Below the pieces are notes generated by a model. It searched no databases. It saw only the letters and a list, made by a program, of their open reading frames with translations, and was not told where the DNA came from. From positions 248,001-312,000 of the forward strand of contig NZ_VIWW01000003.1 in assembly GCF_007829885.1 (NCBI RefSeq): 64,000 nt of DNA, read 5' to 3'. The stretch comes from Streptomyces brevispora. GTDB taxonomy: Bacteria; Actinomycetota; Actinomycetes; Streptomycetales; Streptomycetaceae. The position numbers and the translations under genes are program-made. Shown piece by piece: positions 8,298-15,727 of this stretch (the first letter of the stretch is position 1; each line of letters starts with the position of its first letter).

Positions 8298-11023
8298 CAG
8301 AGCTTCCGTTTCCGTTCATAGCGGTTGCGCGCCGCTGCGAGGCCGTATGCGTACAACGCGAGGACGCTGGCGAGCAACAGGTAATAGAGCGGCGGCAGTG
8401 CGCTCATACCCAGCGGCGGGCCGAGCGGGGTGAGCGGCAGCAGGACGCCGACGACCGCCAGACCGGCCGCGGCCGCCCGCAGCGGTCCACCTGTGCGGCC
8501 CTCCGCGGCCCGTCGGCCGGTGCGCAGCAGCAGCATCACCAGGGCCTGGGTGAGGAGGTTCTCGGTGAACCATCCGGAGTGGAAGGCCGCCTGGTCGTCC
8601 GCCCGGGAATCGTGCAGGGCAAGGGCCAGCACGGCGAAGGTCGCCAGGTCGGCGGCGGCGTTCAGCAGCCCGAATCCCGTGATGAACCGGAGGAAGTCCC
8701 GCGGGCGCAGCACCGTCGGCCGTCGCAGTACCGAGGAAGCGGGACGGTCGAAGGCGAAGGCGAGCTGCGCCGCGTCGAAACACAGGTTCTGGACCAGGAC
8801 CTGCGCCGGAAGCATCGGCAGGAACGGCAGCAGCAGACCTGCGGCCAGCATCGCGATCACGTTTCCGAGATTCGAGGAGAGCGTGATGCGCAGGTACGTG
8901 GCGATGTTGCCGCTGCTGTGCCGGCCCGCGGTGATCGCGTGGTCGATCGCGCCGAGGTCCTTCTCCGCGAGAACGACATCGGCGGTCTCCCGTGCCACGT
9001 CGACCGCGTTGCGAGGACAGATGCCCACATCTGCGGCGTGCAGGGCCGGCAGATCGTTGACACCGTCACCGAGGAACCCCGTGGTGTGTCCCGATGCACG
9101 CAGCGCGGCGACGATCCGGGCCTTGTGCCCAGGGGTGCAGCGGGCGAAGACGGTCGCCCGGTCGGCCGCGCGGGCGAGCTCCGCCGCGGACAGCGCGTCC
9201 ACCTCCTCGGCGGAGACGACCTGCCCCGGATCCAGCCCGAGGTCCCGGCAGGCACGGGCCGCTGTGCCCGGGTGGTCCCCGGTGAGGACCTTCACGGCGA
9301 CACCCCGGCGGGCCAGCACCTCCAGTGCGTCGGCGGCGCTGGGCGTGAGCGCGTCCCGCAGGGCCACGAAGCCGAGAAAGGTCAGCCCGTGTTCGTCGGC
9401 CGGGTCGTACGTGCCGAACCGTGCGGGCCGCTCGGTACGGGCGACGGCGAGCAGCCGCAGCCCATGGGCGGCCTCGTGCGCCGCCATACCGGCCAGCCGC
9501 TCCCGTTCCTCCGGCTCCAGGTCGCACCGTTCCAGGACGGCCTCCACCGCCCCCTTGGTCACCAGCACATGGGTGCCCAACCCGCCGGGGAGCCGGACAA
9601 CCGCGGTGGAGAGACGCCGCACCGGATCGAAGGGCAGGGCGGCCACCGCGTCGTACGACCCGACGGCAGTGGGGGGCGTCCAGTCACTGGTCCCGGACAG
9701 CGGGCCGTCCTGCTGTTCCCAGGCGTCCAGCACCGCTTCGTCGAGGGCGTCCGGCGCCGGGAGGTCGGCGAGCTGAAGCGTCCACAGGGCGTTGACCGCC
9801 GCCCAGTGCAGCACCCGTGGATCGGGATGCCCCGTCCGGTCCAGCGAGCGGTCGACGACGGGCCGGTCCTGGGTGAGGGTGCCGGTCTTGTCCAGGCAGA
9901 GCACATCGATCGCGCCCAGGTCGTGCAGCGCGGGCAGCCGCTTGACGATCACCCCGTTGTTGCGTGCGAGTTGGGAAGCACCCCGGGCCAGCGCAGTGGT
10001 GACGATGACCGGCAGCATCTCGGGCGTCAGCCCCACCGCCACCGCGACGGCGAACGGCAAGGTCTCCAGACCCCGCCCGCGCAGTGCGGCATTGGCCATC
10101 AGGACCAGCGGTGGGGTGAGCAGCATGAACCGGATCAGAGTCCAGGAGATCCCCTGCACCGACCGGTCGAACGCACTCGCGCCGCGGCGGTGTGCCGACC
10201 GGTCGTGCGCGGCGGCGAACCGGGTGTTCCCACCGGTCGCGACCACCACTGCCGTACCGCTGCCGGACGCCACACTGCTGCCCTGGAAACACAGCTGACG
10301 CTGGGCGAAGACGCCCGCCCCGATGCCGGGCACGCTGTGCAGCGCGGTCGTGGCCCCCTGCCGCAGCCCGGCGTCCGCGGGATGTTTTCCGACGGGAGCG
10401 GACTCCCCGGTGAGGGCGGACTGATGCACGGTCAGACCGCTCGCGCGCAGCAGCTGCACATCGGCCGGCACGAGGTCTCCCGGGCCGAGTCTGATCACGT
10501 CACCCGGGACGAGCTCGCCGACCGGTACCTCGCGGGCCTGTGGGACCGTGTCGGGGCCGCTGCGGCGCTGCACCGTCGCGGTCGTCGCCACCAACTCGCG
10601 CAGCGCCGCCGTCGCCCGGTGGGCCCGATGCTCCTCCGAGGACCGCAGCACACCGCTGACCACCGCCAGGACCAGGGTGACGGACGCCGTACCCCACGCG
10701 TCCACCACGGCCGAGATCAGCCCGAGGCAGAGCAGTACGGAAGTGAAGGGGTCTCGCAGGGTGCGCAGGAAGCGCAGTGGCCAGGGGACCGGGCGCCAGG
10801 CGGGGAGGATGTTCTCGCCGAACCGGGCCAGCCGTTCCTCCGCCTCCGTCTCCAGCAGCCCCCGCGGCCCGCTGTCCAGCGAACGCAGGACCTGGAGCGA
10901 GGTCGGTGCGGCGGGCGGTTGCGCGGTGGCCGCGGGGCCGGCGGTGGCGCCGGGCATCGGCACGACGACAGCCGACCGGTCTGCGTTCTCCGCCGCGGCA
11001 GCGTTCTCAGGCGCCGAGTTCAT
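8297..11023 (-). CDS. mgtA: Magnesium-translocating P-type ATPase (MgtA type)
   Basis: A 908-residue P-type IIIB ATPase that would import Mg2+ across the membrane at the cost of ATP. It has the N-terminal region GLLETEAEERLARFGENIL, the actuator-domain motif SALTGESAPVGKH, the phosphorylation motif CLDKTGTLTQDRP with catalytic Asp378, and the hinge GFLGDGVNDLPALHAADVGI near residue 651. About ten hydrophobic segments flank these domains, with AVGLTPEMLPVIVTTALA in the cation-binding helix. It starts inside the end of the upstream ArsR gene (17-base overlap) and its stop overlaps the start of the broken GNAT gene, so the three were one transcript. Regulation by the ArsR protein is likely. Confidence 0.93.
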   Translation of the reverse strand: MNSAPENAAAAENADRSAVVVPMPGATAGPAATAQPPAAPTSLQVLRSLDSGPRGLLETEAEERLARFGENILPAWRPVPWPLRFLRTLRDPFTSVLLCLGLISAVVDAWGTASVTLVLAVVSGVLRSSEEHRAHRATAALRELVATTATVQRRSGPDTVPQAREVPVGELVPGDVIRLGPGDLVPADVQLLRASGLTVHQSALTGESAPVGKHPADAGLRQGATTALHSVPGIGAGVFAQRQLCFQGSSVASGSGTAVVVATGGNTRFAAAHDRSAHRRGASAFDRSVQGISWTLIRFMLLTPPLVLMANAALRGRGLETLPFAVAVAVGLTPEMLPVIVTTALARGASQLARNNGVIVKRLPALHDLGAIDVLCLDKTGTLTQDRPVVDRSLDRTGHPDPRVLHWAAVNALWTLQLADLPAPDALDEAVLDAWEQQDGPLSGTSDWTPPTAVGSYDAVAALPFDPVRRLSTAVVRLPGGLGTHVLVTKGAVEAVLERCDLEPEERERLAGMAAHEAAHGLRLLAVARTERPARFGTYDPADEHGLTFLGFVALRDALTPSAADALEVLARRGVAVKVLTGDHPGTAARACRDLGLDPGQVVSAEEVDALSAAELARAADRATVFARCTPGHKARIVAALRASGHTTGFLGDGVNDLPALHAADVGICPRNAVDVARETADVVLAEKDLGAIDHAITAGRHSSGNIATYLRITLSSNLGNVIAMLAAGLLLPFLPMLPAQVLVQNLCFDAAQLAFAFDRPASSVLRRPTVLRPRDFLRFITGFGLLNAAADLATFAVLALALHDSRADDQAAFHSGWFTENLLTQALVMLLLRTGRRAAEGRTGGPLRAAAAGLAVVGVLLPLTPLGPPLGMSALPPLYYLLLASVLALYAYGLAAARNRYERKRKL

Positions 11024-11372
11024 GGAGACGTGCGGGTTGCGTGGACGGGTACCCGGCCCGCTCCGCGAGCTGGCTGACCATGAGCCGTACGACTGTCACC
11101 ACATCGGGATCGTCGACCAGGTACACCTGACGGCGGCCCTCGCGCCGGGAGCGGACGAGGCCGGCCAGCTTGAGCTTCGTCAGATGCTGGCTCACCGATG
11201 GAAGCGTGCCGCCCACCCGCTCCGCGAGGCCCGTCACATCGCTCTCGCCCTGGGCCAGCGCCCAGACGATGTGCAGCCGGGCAGGTGTCGCCAGCAGACC
11301 GAAGGCGGCAGCCGCCTGGGCCAGCACCTCCGCGGGCGGATCCTGGAAACCGCCGCCGGCACCTGTCGACAC
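11007..11372 (-). CDS. ArsR/SmtB-like winged-helix regulator
   Basis: A 121-residue winged-helix regulator: LLATPARLHIVWALAQGES, the recognition helix TLPSVSQHLTKLKLAGLV, and the wing RSRREGRRQVYLVDD. GTG 11372 was chosen because GGGAG stands seven bases before it and it gives the usual ArsR length; an ATG at 11462 would add 30 residues with no ribosome site. The stop lies inside the MgtA gene, so the pair is co-transcribed. It has no cysteine in the recognition helix, where classical ArsR sensors carry CxC, and none elsewhere in this 121-residue form, so any metal would be held by His, Asp or Glu. The ligand, perhaps Mg2+ or another metal, is not shown. Confidence 0.85.
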   Translation of the reverse strand: MSTGAGGGFQDPPAEVLAQAAAAFGLLATPARLHIVWALAQGESDVTGLAERVGGTLPSVSQHLTKLKLAGLVRSRREGRRQVYLVDDPDVVTVVRLMVSQLAERAGYPSTQPARLHELGA

Positions 11373-11695
11373 TCTTGTACTCCCGTCCGCGTGGGCCGAC
11401 TCCTCGCACCCGAAGGGACCAGTGTAGGCGCCGGACGTGGAGCTTCCGTGGTGAGTCGTCATCGACCAGGAACAATCGGAGGGCTGACAATCACACCGGA
11501 ATGTGGGCTTTTCCAGGCGGTGAACGGCCTGAAATGGTCATATCCCCAAGAATGCGGTCCCATCCCACGGACCGGGTTCCTGTTTGCCATGCTGTCGCCG
11601 TGCACCTGCCGAGGATTCACTGGATCCAAGCCCGGCAAGATGGCTCTGACCTGCGCATTCGACATCCTGGGACTCATTGGTGAGAGAAGTGATCG

Positions 11696-12322
11696 ATGCC
11701 ACCCGAGCACACTGACAGCACCTACGAGGCCGGCACCGGGGCGGCCCCGCAGAGCGATGTCATGGCCCTGAAGATCTTGGTCGCCGGCGGATTCGGGGTC
11801 GGCAAGACCACGCTGGTCGGAGCGGTGAGCGAGATCCGGCCATTGCGGACGGAGGAACTTCTCAGCGAGGCCGGTCAGTCGGTCGACGACACCGATGGTG
11901 TCGCCCGGAAGACCACGACGACCGTCGCCATGGACTTCGGACGCATCACCATCCGGTCCGGCCTCTCGTTGTACCTGTTCGGTACGCCGGGACAGGACCG
12001 TTTCTGGTTCCTCTGGGACGAACTGTCCCAAGGCGCCCTCGGGGCCGTCGTCCTGGCCGATACCCGGCGGCTGGAGGACTGCTTCCCGGCCGTCGACTAC
12101 TTCGAGCACCGGCGGATCCCCTTCGTCGTCGCGGTCAACTGCTTCACGGGGGCGCGCTCGTACAGCGAACAAGAGGTCTCACGCGCCCTCGACCTCGACC
12201 CGGGAACGCCCGTGGTGCTGTGCGACGCCCGCGACCGGGACTCCGGCAAGGAGGTCCTGATCCGCATGGTCGAGTACGCGGGCCGGATGCACACGGCCCG
12301 GCTCCTCGACTCGGTGAGCTGA
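11696..12322 (+). CDS. cvnD: Conservon small GTPase CvnD
   Basis: A 208-residue Ras-like GTPase of the CvnD family. The P-loop is GGFGVGKTTLVGAV near residue 31, the switch II region is LFGTPGQDRFWFLWDE, and FVVAVNCFTGA with VVLCDARDRDS correspond to the NKxD and SAK regions in altered form, as is usual for CvnD. CvnD binds GTP and works with CvnB at the membrane. Here it stands about 9.4 kb from cvnA-B-C and is followed, not preceded, by a cvnB copy. The start is placed after GAGAGAAG. It may serve the truncated upstream conservon, or pair only with the cvnB at 12442; sequence cannot decide. Confidence 0.9.
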   Translation: MPPEHTDSTYEAGTGAAPQSDVMALKILVAGGFGVGKTTLVGAVSEIRPLRTEELLSEAGQSVDDTDGVARKTTTTVAMDFGRITIRSGLSLYLFGTPGQDRFWFLWDELSQGALGAVVLADTRRLEDCFPAVDYFEHRRIPFVVAVNCFTGARSYSEQEVSRALDLDPGTPVVLCDARDRDSGKEVLIRMVEYAGRMHTARLLDSVS

Positions 12323-12441
12323 GAAGGCATGTCCTGATTTCGCCCTGTCCGATGCGTGGAGGGGAGGTTGCCCGGACGTGACCGGTGCGCAAGGCTTACG
12401 CGTACGGGGGCACGGGGAACGTATGAACGGGGAGGAACAGG

Positions 12442-12855
12442 ATGGCGCTGGACAGGGGACTCGACTGGCTCCTCGACGATCTCACCAGCCGGGTGGAGCA
12501 CATACGGCATGCCCTGGTGCTCTCCAACGACGGTCTGGTGACAGGAGCGAGTACGGGTCTGGCGCGTGAGGACGCGGAACATCTGGCGGCGGTCTCGTCC
12601 GGCCTGCACAGCCTTGCCCGCGGATCGGGACGGCACTTCCGCGCCGGAAAGGCCCGGCAGACCATGGTGGAGTTCGACGAGGCGCTGCTCTTCGTGACGG
12701 CCGCCGGGGACGGCAGCTGTCTGTGCGTGCTCAGTGAGGCCGAGGCCGACGTGGGTCAGGTGGCGTACGAGATGACGCTGCTGGTCAACAAGGTCGGGGA
12801 ACATCTGGGTGTGGCGGCGAGGCAGGACGGAAGCGCCGGAGACAGCCTGATCTGA
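12442..12855 (+). CDS. cvnB: Roadblock/LC7 domain protein, second CvnB
   Basis: A 137-residue Roadblock/LC7 protein very like the one at 1433-1870 (shared DWLLDDL, EDAEHLAAV, SGLHSLARG/SGFHSLAKG, GRHFRAG, TMVE, VGEHL). The start follows GGGGAGGAACAGG. It lies 119 bases after cvnD on the same strand and no cvnA or cvnC is beside it. In the family this protein would modulate the GTPase. The close likeness of the two CvnB proteins suggests duplication within this region, or exchange of partners between the two loci. Confidence 0.88.
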   Translation: MALDRGLDWLLDDLTSRVEHIRHALVLSNDGLVTGASTGLAREDAEHLAAVSSGLHSLARGSGRHFRAGKARQTMVEFDEALLFVTAAGDGSCLCVLSEAEADVGQVAYEMTLLVNKVGEHLGVAARQDGSAGDSLI

Positions 12856-12975
12856 CGCGTCCTTCGTTCAATGTTGCCGCCCGGCCGGGGAGTTATCCAC
12901 AGGCCGGGCGGTGGTGGTTCTCCCCGGGCTACCGTGGTCACAGAGAGTATTCGGATCTCATGGGGGAGGATCGTC

Positions 12976-14136
12976 ATGCCGGTGACGGATGCGGTACGTA
13001 CAAGCGGTGCACCCACGGTCGCCGTAAGCCGGGCTGCTGCGGAACTTGTTTTGAAACGAGGTGAGTTCGAGCTGGCGGTGCACCTGGGCATCGTCCGGGT
13101 CGAAGCGCAGCGCAGCGGCGGGCGGCCCAGGGTCCGCCAGGAGGAGATCGACCGGCTGCGGTCGGAGGACGGCTTCCCGGAGGCTCTGCGGGAGCGGGTG
13201 CGCACGGTAGGGACGGCGGAAGGCGCGCGGCTGCTCGGAATCAGCCCGGGCCGCTTCACCCGGCTGGCCCGCGCGGGATGCGTCACACCGGTCGCGTTCT
13301 ATCTCAATCGCTACCGAGTGGTGGTGTGGCTCTATCTCGCCCAGGAACTCGGCGGGTTTGCCGCCCGCTCGCCCGAACTGCTGGTGGGCAACAGCCCGGC
13401 CTGGATGCGCAGCCGGCTGGACTCCGGCATGGACTGCCGCCCGCGTAACTGGCGTTCGCGGAGGATCGAACGGCTGCTGACCCGCACCGAGGATCCCTGG
13501 GCGCGCGCGGCGATCGCGGCCCAGGCACTGGACCCCGCCCAGTTGGCGGAAGTGGTCGACGACCCCTACGAGCGCGCCCACTTCGCCAGGGTCCGGCCCG
13601 AGCCGGTCTTCGGGCAACGGGGGCCGTCGGCCACGGGGCAGGCGATGTGCCGCCTGATGCACGCTGATGAACCGGACGAGATCCTGTGGCGACGGGTCAA
13701 CCTCATCATGGAGCTGGACAGTGCCCGTGAGCACCGCCAGGCGCCACGCCCCGGAGACGAACAGCGGCCGCGCCGGAAGGAACTCGGCCGACCGCGTGTA
13801 TCGGCCGAGGCGGTTGAACTGACCGATCCGGTCGGGCCGGCCGAGTCGGTCAAGCCGGTCGAGCCGGCCGAGGCAGTCCAACTGGCCGGGCCGGTCGCGT
13901 CGGCCGACGATCTGGCCGAGCCTGCTGAACCGGTGGAACAAGGAGGGCCTGTTGGGCTCCTGGCCCGGCTCGGGCTGCGCAGGGTGCGCCGAAGTCGCCG
14001 TCCTCGGGCGCATGACGTCCATCGCGCGGCCACTCGTGCTGCCCGCTCTGCCGGGCACCGTCCACCAGGTACGCGCCGCCCGCTCGCCGGCCCGCGGGGA
14101 GGCTCGGTGCGGGAGGACGCCTCGAACAGGAAATAA
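12976..14136 (+). CDS. DUF6397-like protein of unknown function
   Basis: A 386-residue protein that I associate with the actinobacterial DUF6397 group; no function is known to me. The first 270 residues look folded: AAAELVLKRGEFELAVHLG and GRPRVRQEEIDRL resemble a helix-turn-helix or excisionase-like unit, a second similar unit is TAEGARLLGISPGRFTRLAR, and LIMELDSAREHR follows. From about residue 275 it turns into low-complexity repeats rich in Pro, Val, Glu and Ala (PVEPAEAV, AEPAEPVEQ), then an Arg-rich tail. The start follows GGGGGAGGATCGTC; an upstream extension of 35 codons lacks a ribosome site. The repeated DNA in the C-terminal part could make length variable between strains. Confidence 0.7.
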   Translation: MPVTDAVRTSGAPTVAVSRAAAELVLKRGEFELAVHLGIVRVEAQRSGGRPRVRQEEIDRLRSEDGFPEALRERVRTVGTAEGARLLGISPGRFTRLARAGCVTPVAFYLNRYRVVVWLYLAQELGGFAARSPELLVGNSPAWMRSRLDSGMDCRPRNWRSRRIERLLTRTEDPWARAAIAAQALDPAQLAEVVDDPYERAHFARVRPEPVFGQRGPSATGQAMCRLMHADEPDEILWRRVNLIMELDSAREHRQAPRPGDEQRPRRKELGRPRVSAEAVELTDPVGPAESVKPVEPAEAVQLAGPVASADDLAEPAEPVEQGGPVGLLARLGLRRVRRSRRPRAHDVHRAATRAARSAGHRPPGTRRPLAGPRGGSVREDASNRK

Positions 14137-14176
14137 GGGCTCGCGAGCGGCGGCCGGAGCGGGCAGTCTTTGCGCC

Positions 14177-14665
14177 ATGTTGATCAGGGAAGCAACCACT
14201 GGGGACTGGCCGGCCGTATGGCCGTTCTTCCACCGAATCGTTTCCGACGGCGAGACCTTCACCTATCCCCTCGACCTGGGGGAGTTCGACGCCCAGGACT
14301 GGTGGCTCCTCGAGCCACCCAACCGTACGGTCGTCGCGGTTGCCGACGACGGGACGATTCTGGGTACGGCGAAGATGAACAGGAATCATATGGGAAACGG
14401 CTCGCACATCGCGAGCGCCAGTTACATGGTCGACCCCCGGCACGCCGGACGCGGCGTGGGACGGGCCCTGTGCGCGTACACGATCGACTGGGCCCGTACC
14501 GCCGGGTTCCGCGCCATGCAGTTCAACGCGGTGGTGGAGACGAACACCGCCGCGGTCGGGCTCTACCGCTCGCTCGGCTTCCAGGTCCTGGGAACGCTGC
14601 CCGAGGGCTTCGACCACCCGAAGCAGGGATTCGTCGGACTGCACATCATGCACCGACCGCTCTGA
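14177..14665 (+). CDS. GNAT-family N-acetyltransferase
   Basis: A 162-residue single-domain GNAT enzyme that would transfer an acetyl group from acetyl-CoA to an amine. It starts MLIREATTGDWPAVWPFF. The CoA pyrophosphate loop is YMVDPRHAGRGVGRALCAY near residue 92, and the C-terminal pattern MQFNAVVETNTAAVGLYRSL with GFQVLG completes the fold. It resembles the phosphinothricin/L-amino-acid acetyltransferase branch, but the substrate is not determined. It follows the DUF6397-like gene by 40 bases on the same strand. The start was set at the Met that begins the family fold; the ribosome site is weak. Confidence 0.88.
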   Translation: MLIREATTGDWPAVWPFFHRIVSDGETFTYPLDLGEFDAQDWWLLEPPNRTVVAVADDGTILGTAKMNRNHMGNGSHIASASYMVDPRHAGRGVGRALCAYTIDWARTAGFRAMQFNAVVETNTAAVGLYRSLGFQVLGTLPEGFDHPKQGFVGLHIMHRPL

Positions 14666-14979
14666 CAGCACCGGTATCCGGTATTCGGCAACCGGTGTCC
14701 GATGTTCGGTGTCTCTCGGTCGGCGCGGCCGGCCTGCACGGTCGGCCGACTGGCCGAAACGGCTCGATCGGCACGTTCCGGCGTCATACGCTCACTTCGC
14801 GCCACCGCCGGTCCGGCCATCACCCCGTCAGCGCTGTCCGTCATGTCCCAACTGGTGATGGTGTGCCGCCAGTTGTGACGTCGAACGGTGTGTGGGCCGG
14901 GTGCACATACGGGGGACGAGGGCAGTACTGTGCGCCCCACCGCCATTCGGGCGATGAAACATTTGCGGAGGAACATTCC
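14666..14979. other. Intergenic region upstream of LAETG gene
   Basis: About 310 bases without a gene. An imperfect hairpin with 7-base arms CACCGGT (14669) and ACCGGTG (14691) follows the GNAT stop and may be a weak terminator. The right half presumably holds the promoter of the surface-protein gene, but I cannot place convincing -35 and -10 boxes. Confidence 0.4.
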
Positions 14980-15642
14980 ATGACCATACCCAGGAGATCG
15001 CTGCGTGCTGCGGGAACCCTCGCTGCCGCTGCGGTTGTCGGCCTGACCGGCGCGGTTCTCACCGCCGGCCCGGCCGCAGCTCACACCCCCACCTGGGACG
15101 TGACCTGTACCGAAGTGAGCCTTCACCTGACCGCGTACAACGACAAGGTCACCAACCAGGTGACCGTCACCGTTGACGGGAAGGACCTGCTGCCGACGGA
15201 GACCTTCGGCAGGGGGCTCGACAAGACGATCGAACTGCCCGCGCACGACAAGGTTCTGACGGTGCATCTGGTCGTCAAGGCCGGTGACGGCGCCCAGTTC
15301 TCGAAGGAGGACACCAAGCAGGCACCGGTCTGCGAGGGCGACACCCCGACGCCCACGGTGACGCCGTCCGAGACGACACCGTCCGAGAAGCCGTCGGAGA
15401 AGCCGTCGGAGAAGCCTTCCGAGTCGCCCACCACGGCGACGCCGGCCCCGAGCGACAAGCCCAGCGAGACCGCTTCGTCGTCTGCGCCCGCCGCAGCCGC
15501 GCCGAGTTCCAGCTCGCCGGATCTGGCCGAGACCGGTTCGTCGTCGGCGACCCCCATCATCGGTGGTGCGGCTGTTGCCGTGCTGCTGGCCGGTGGCGGC
15601 ATCATGTGGTCCGTGCGCAAGCGTCGCACCGCTCAGCACTGA
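14980..15642 (+). CDS. LAETG-anchored secreted surface protein
   Basis: A 220-residue exported protein. The signal peptide is RRSLRAAGTLAAAAVVGLTG up to AAAH (about residue 33). A small beta-rich domain with two cysteines follows (TWDVTCTEVSLHLTAYND ... APVCEGD). Then comes a Ser/Thr/Pro-rich stalk with four EKPSEKPSE-type repeats. It ends with the sortase signal LAETG (near residue 183), a membrane helix and an RKRR tail. LAxTG is the motif of class E sortases in Streptomyces, so it should be covalently anchored to peptidoglycan. No sortase gene is in the window. Start follows GGAGGAACATTCC. Confidence 0.87.
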   Translation: MTIPRRSLRAAGTLAAAAVVGLTGAVLTAGPAAAHTPTWDVTCTEVSLHLTAYNDKVTNQVTVTVDGKDLLPTETFGRGLDKTIELPAHDKVLTVHLVVKAGDGAQFSKEDTKQAPVCEGDTPTPTVTPSETTPSEKPSEKPSEKPSESPTTATPAPSDKPSETASSSAPAAAAPSSSSPDLAETGSSSATPIIGGAAVAVLLAGGGIMWSVRKRRTAQH

Positions 15643-15688
15643 CGTAGTCCGGCGGTCCCGGGCGCGTAGTGCGCCGGGGGTCCGGCAG

Positions 15689-15727
15689 GGGGCGTGCCGC
15701 ATCGCTTTCGGCGGGGCGGCACGCCCC
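15689..15727. terminator. Hairpin between convergent genes
   Basis: A 12-bp stem, GGGGCGTGCCGC at 15689-15700 with GCGGCACGCCCC at 15716-15727, lies between the end of the LAETG gene and the end of the phosphatase gene that comes from the other side. A smaller hairpin GGCGC/GCGCC at 15661-15675 precedes it. Likely a bidirectional terminator. Confidence 0.7.

Noticed and set aside
7958-11077. A 1039-codon plus-strand frame across mgtA
   Set aside because: Antisense shadow of the P-type ATPase; composition is rich in Arg, Gly, Gln and His with no domain.
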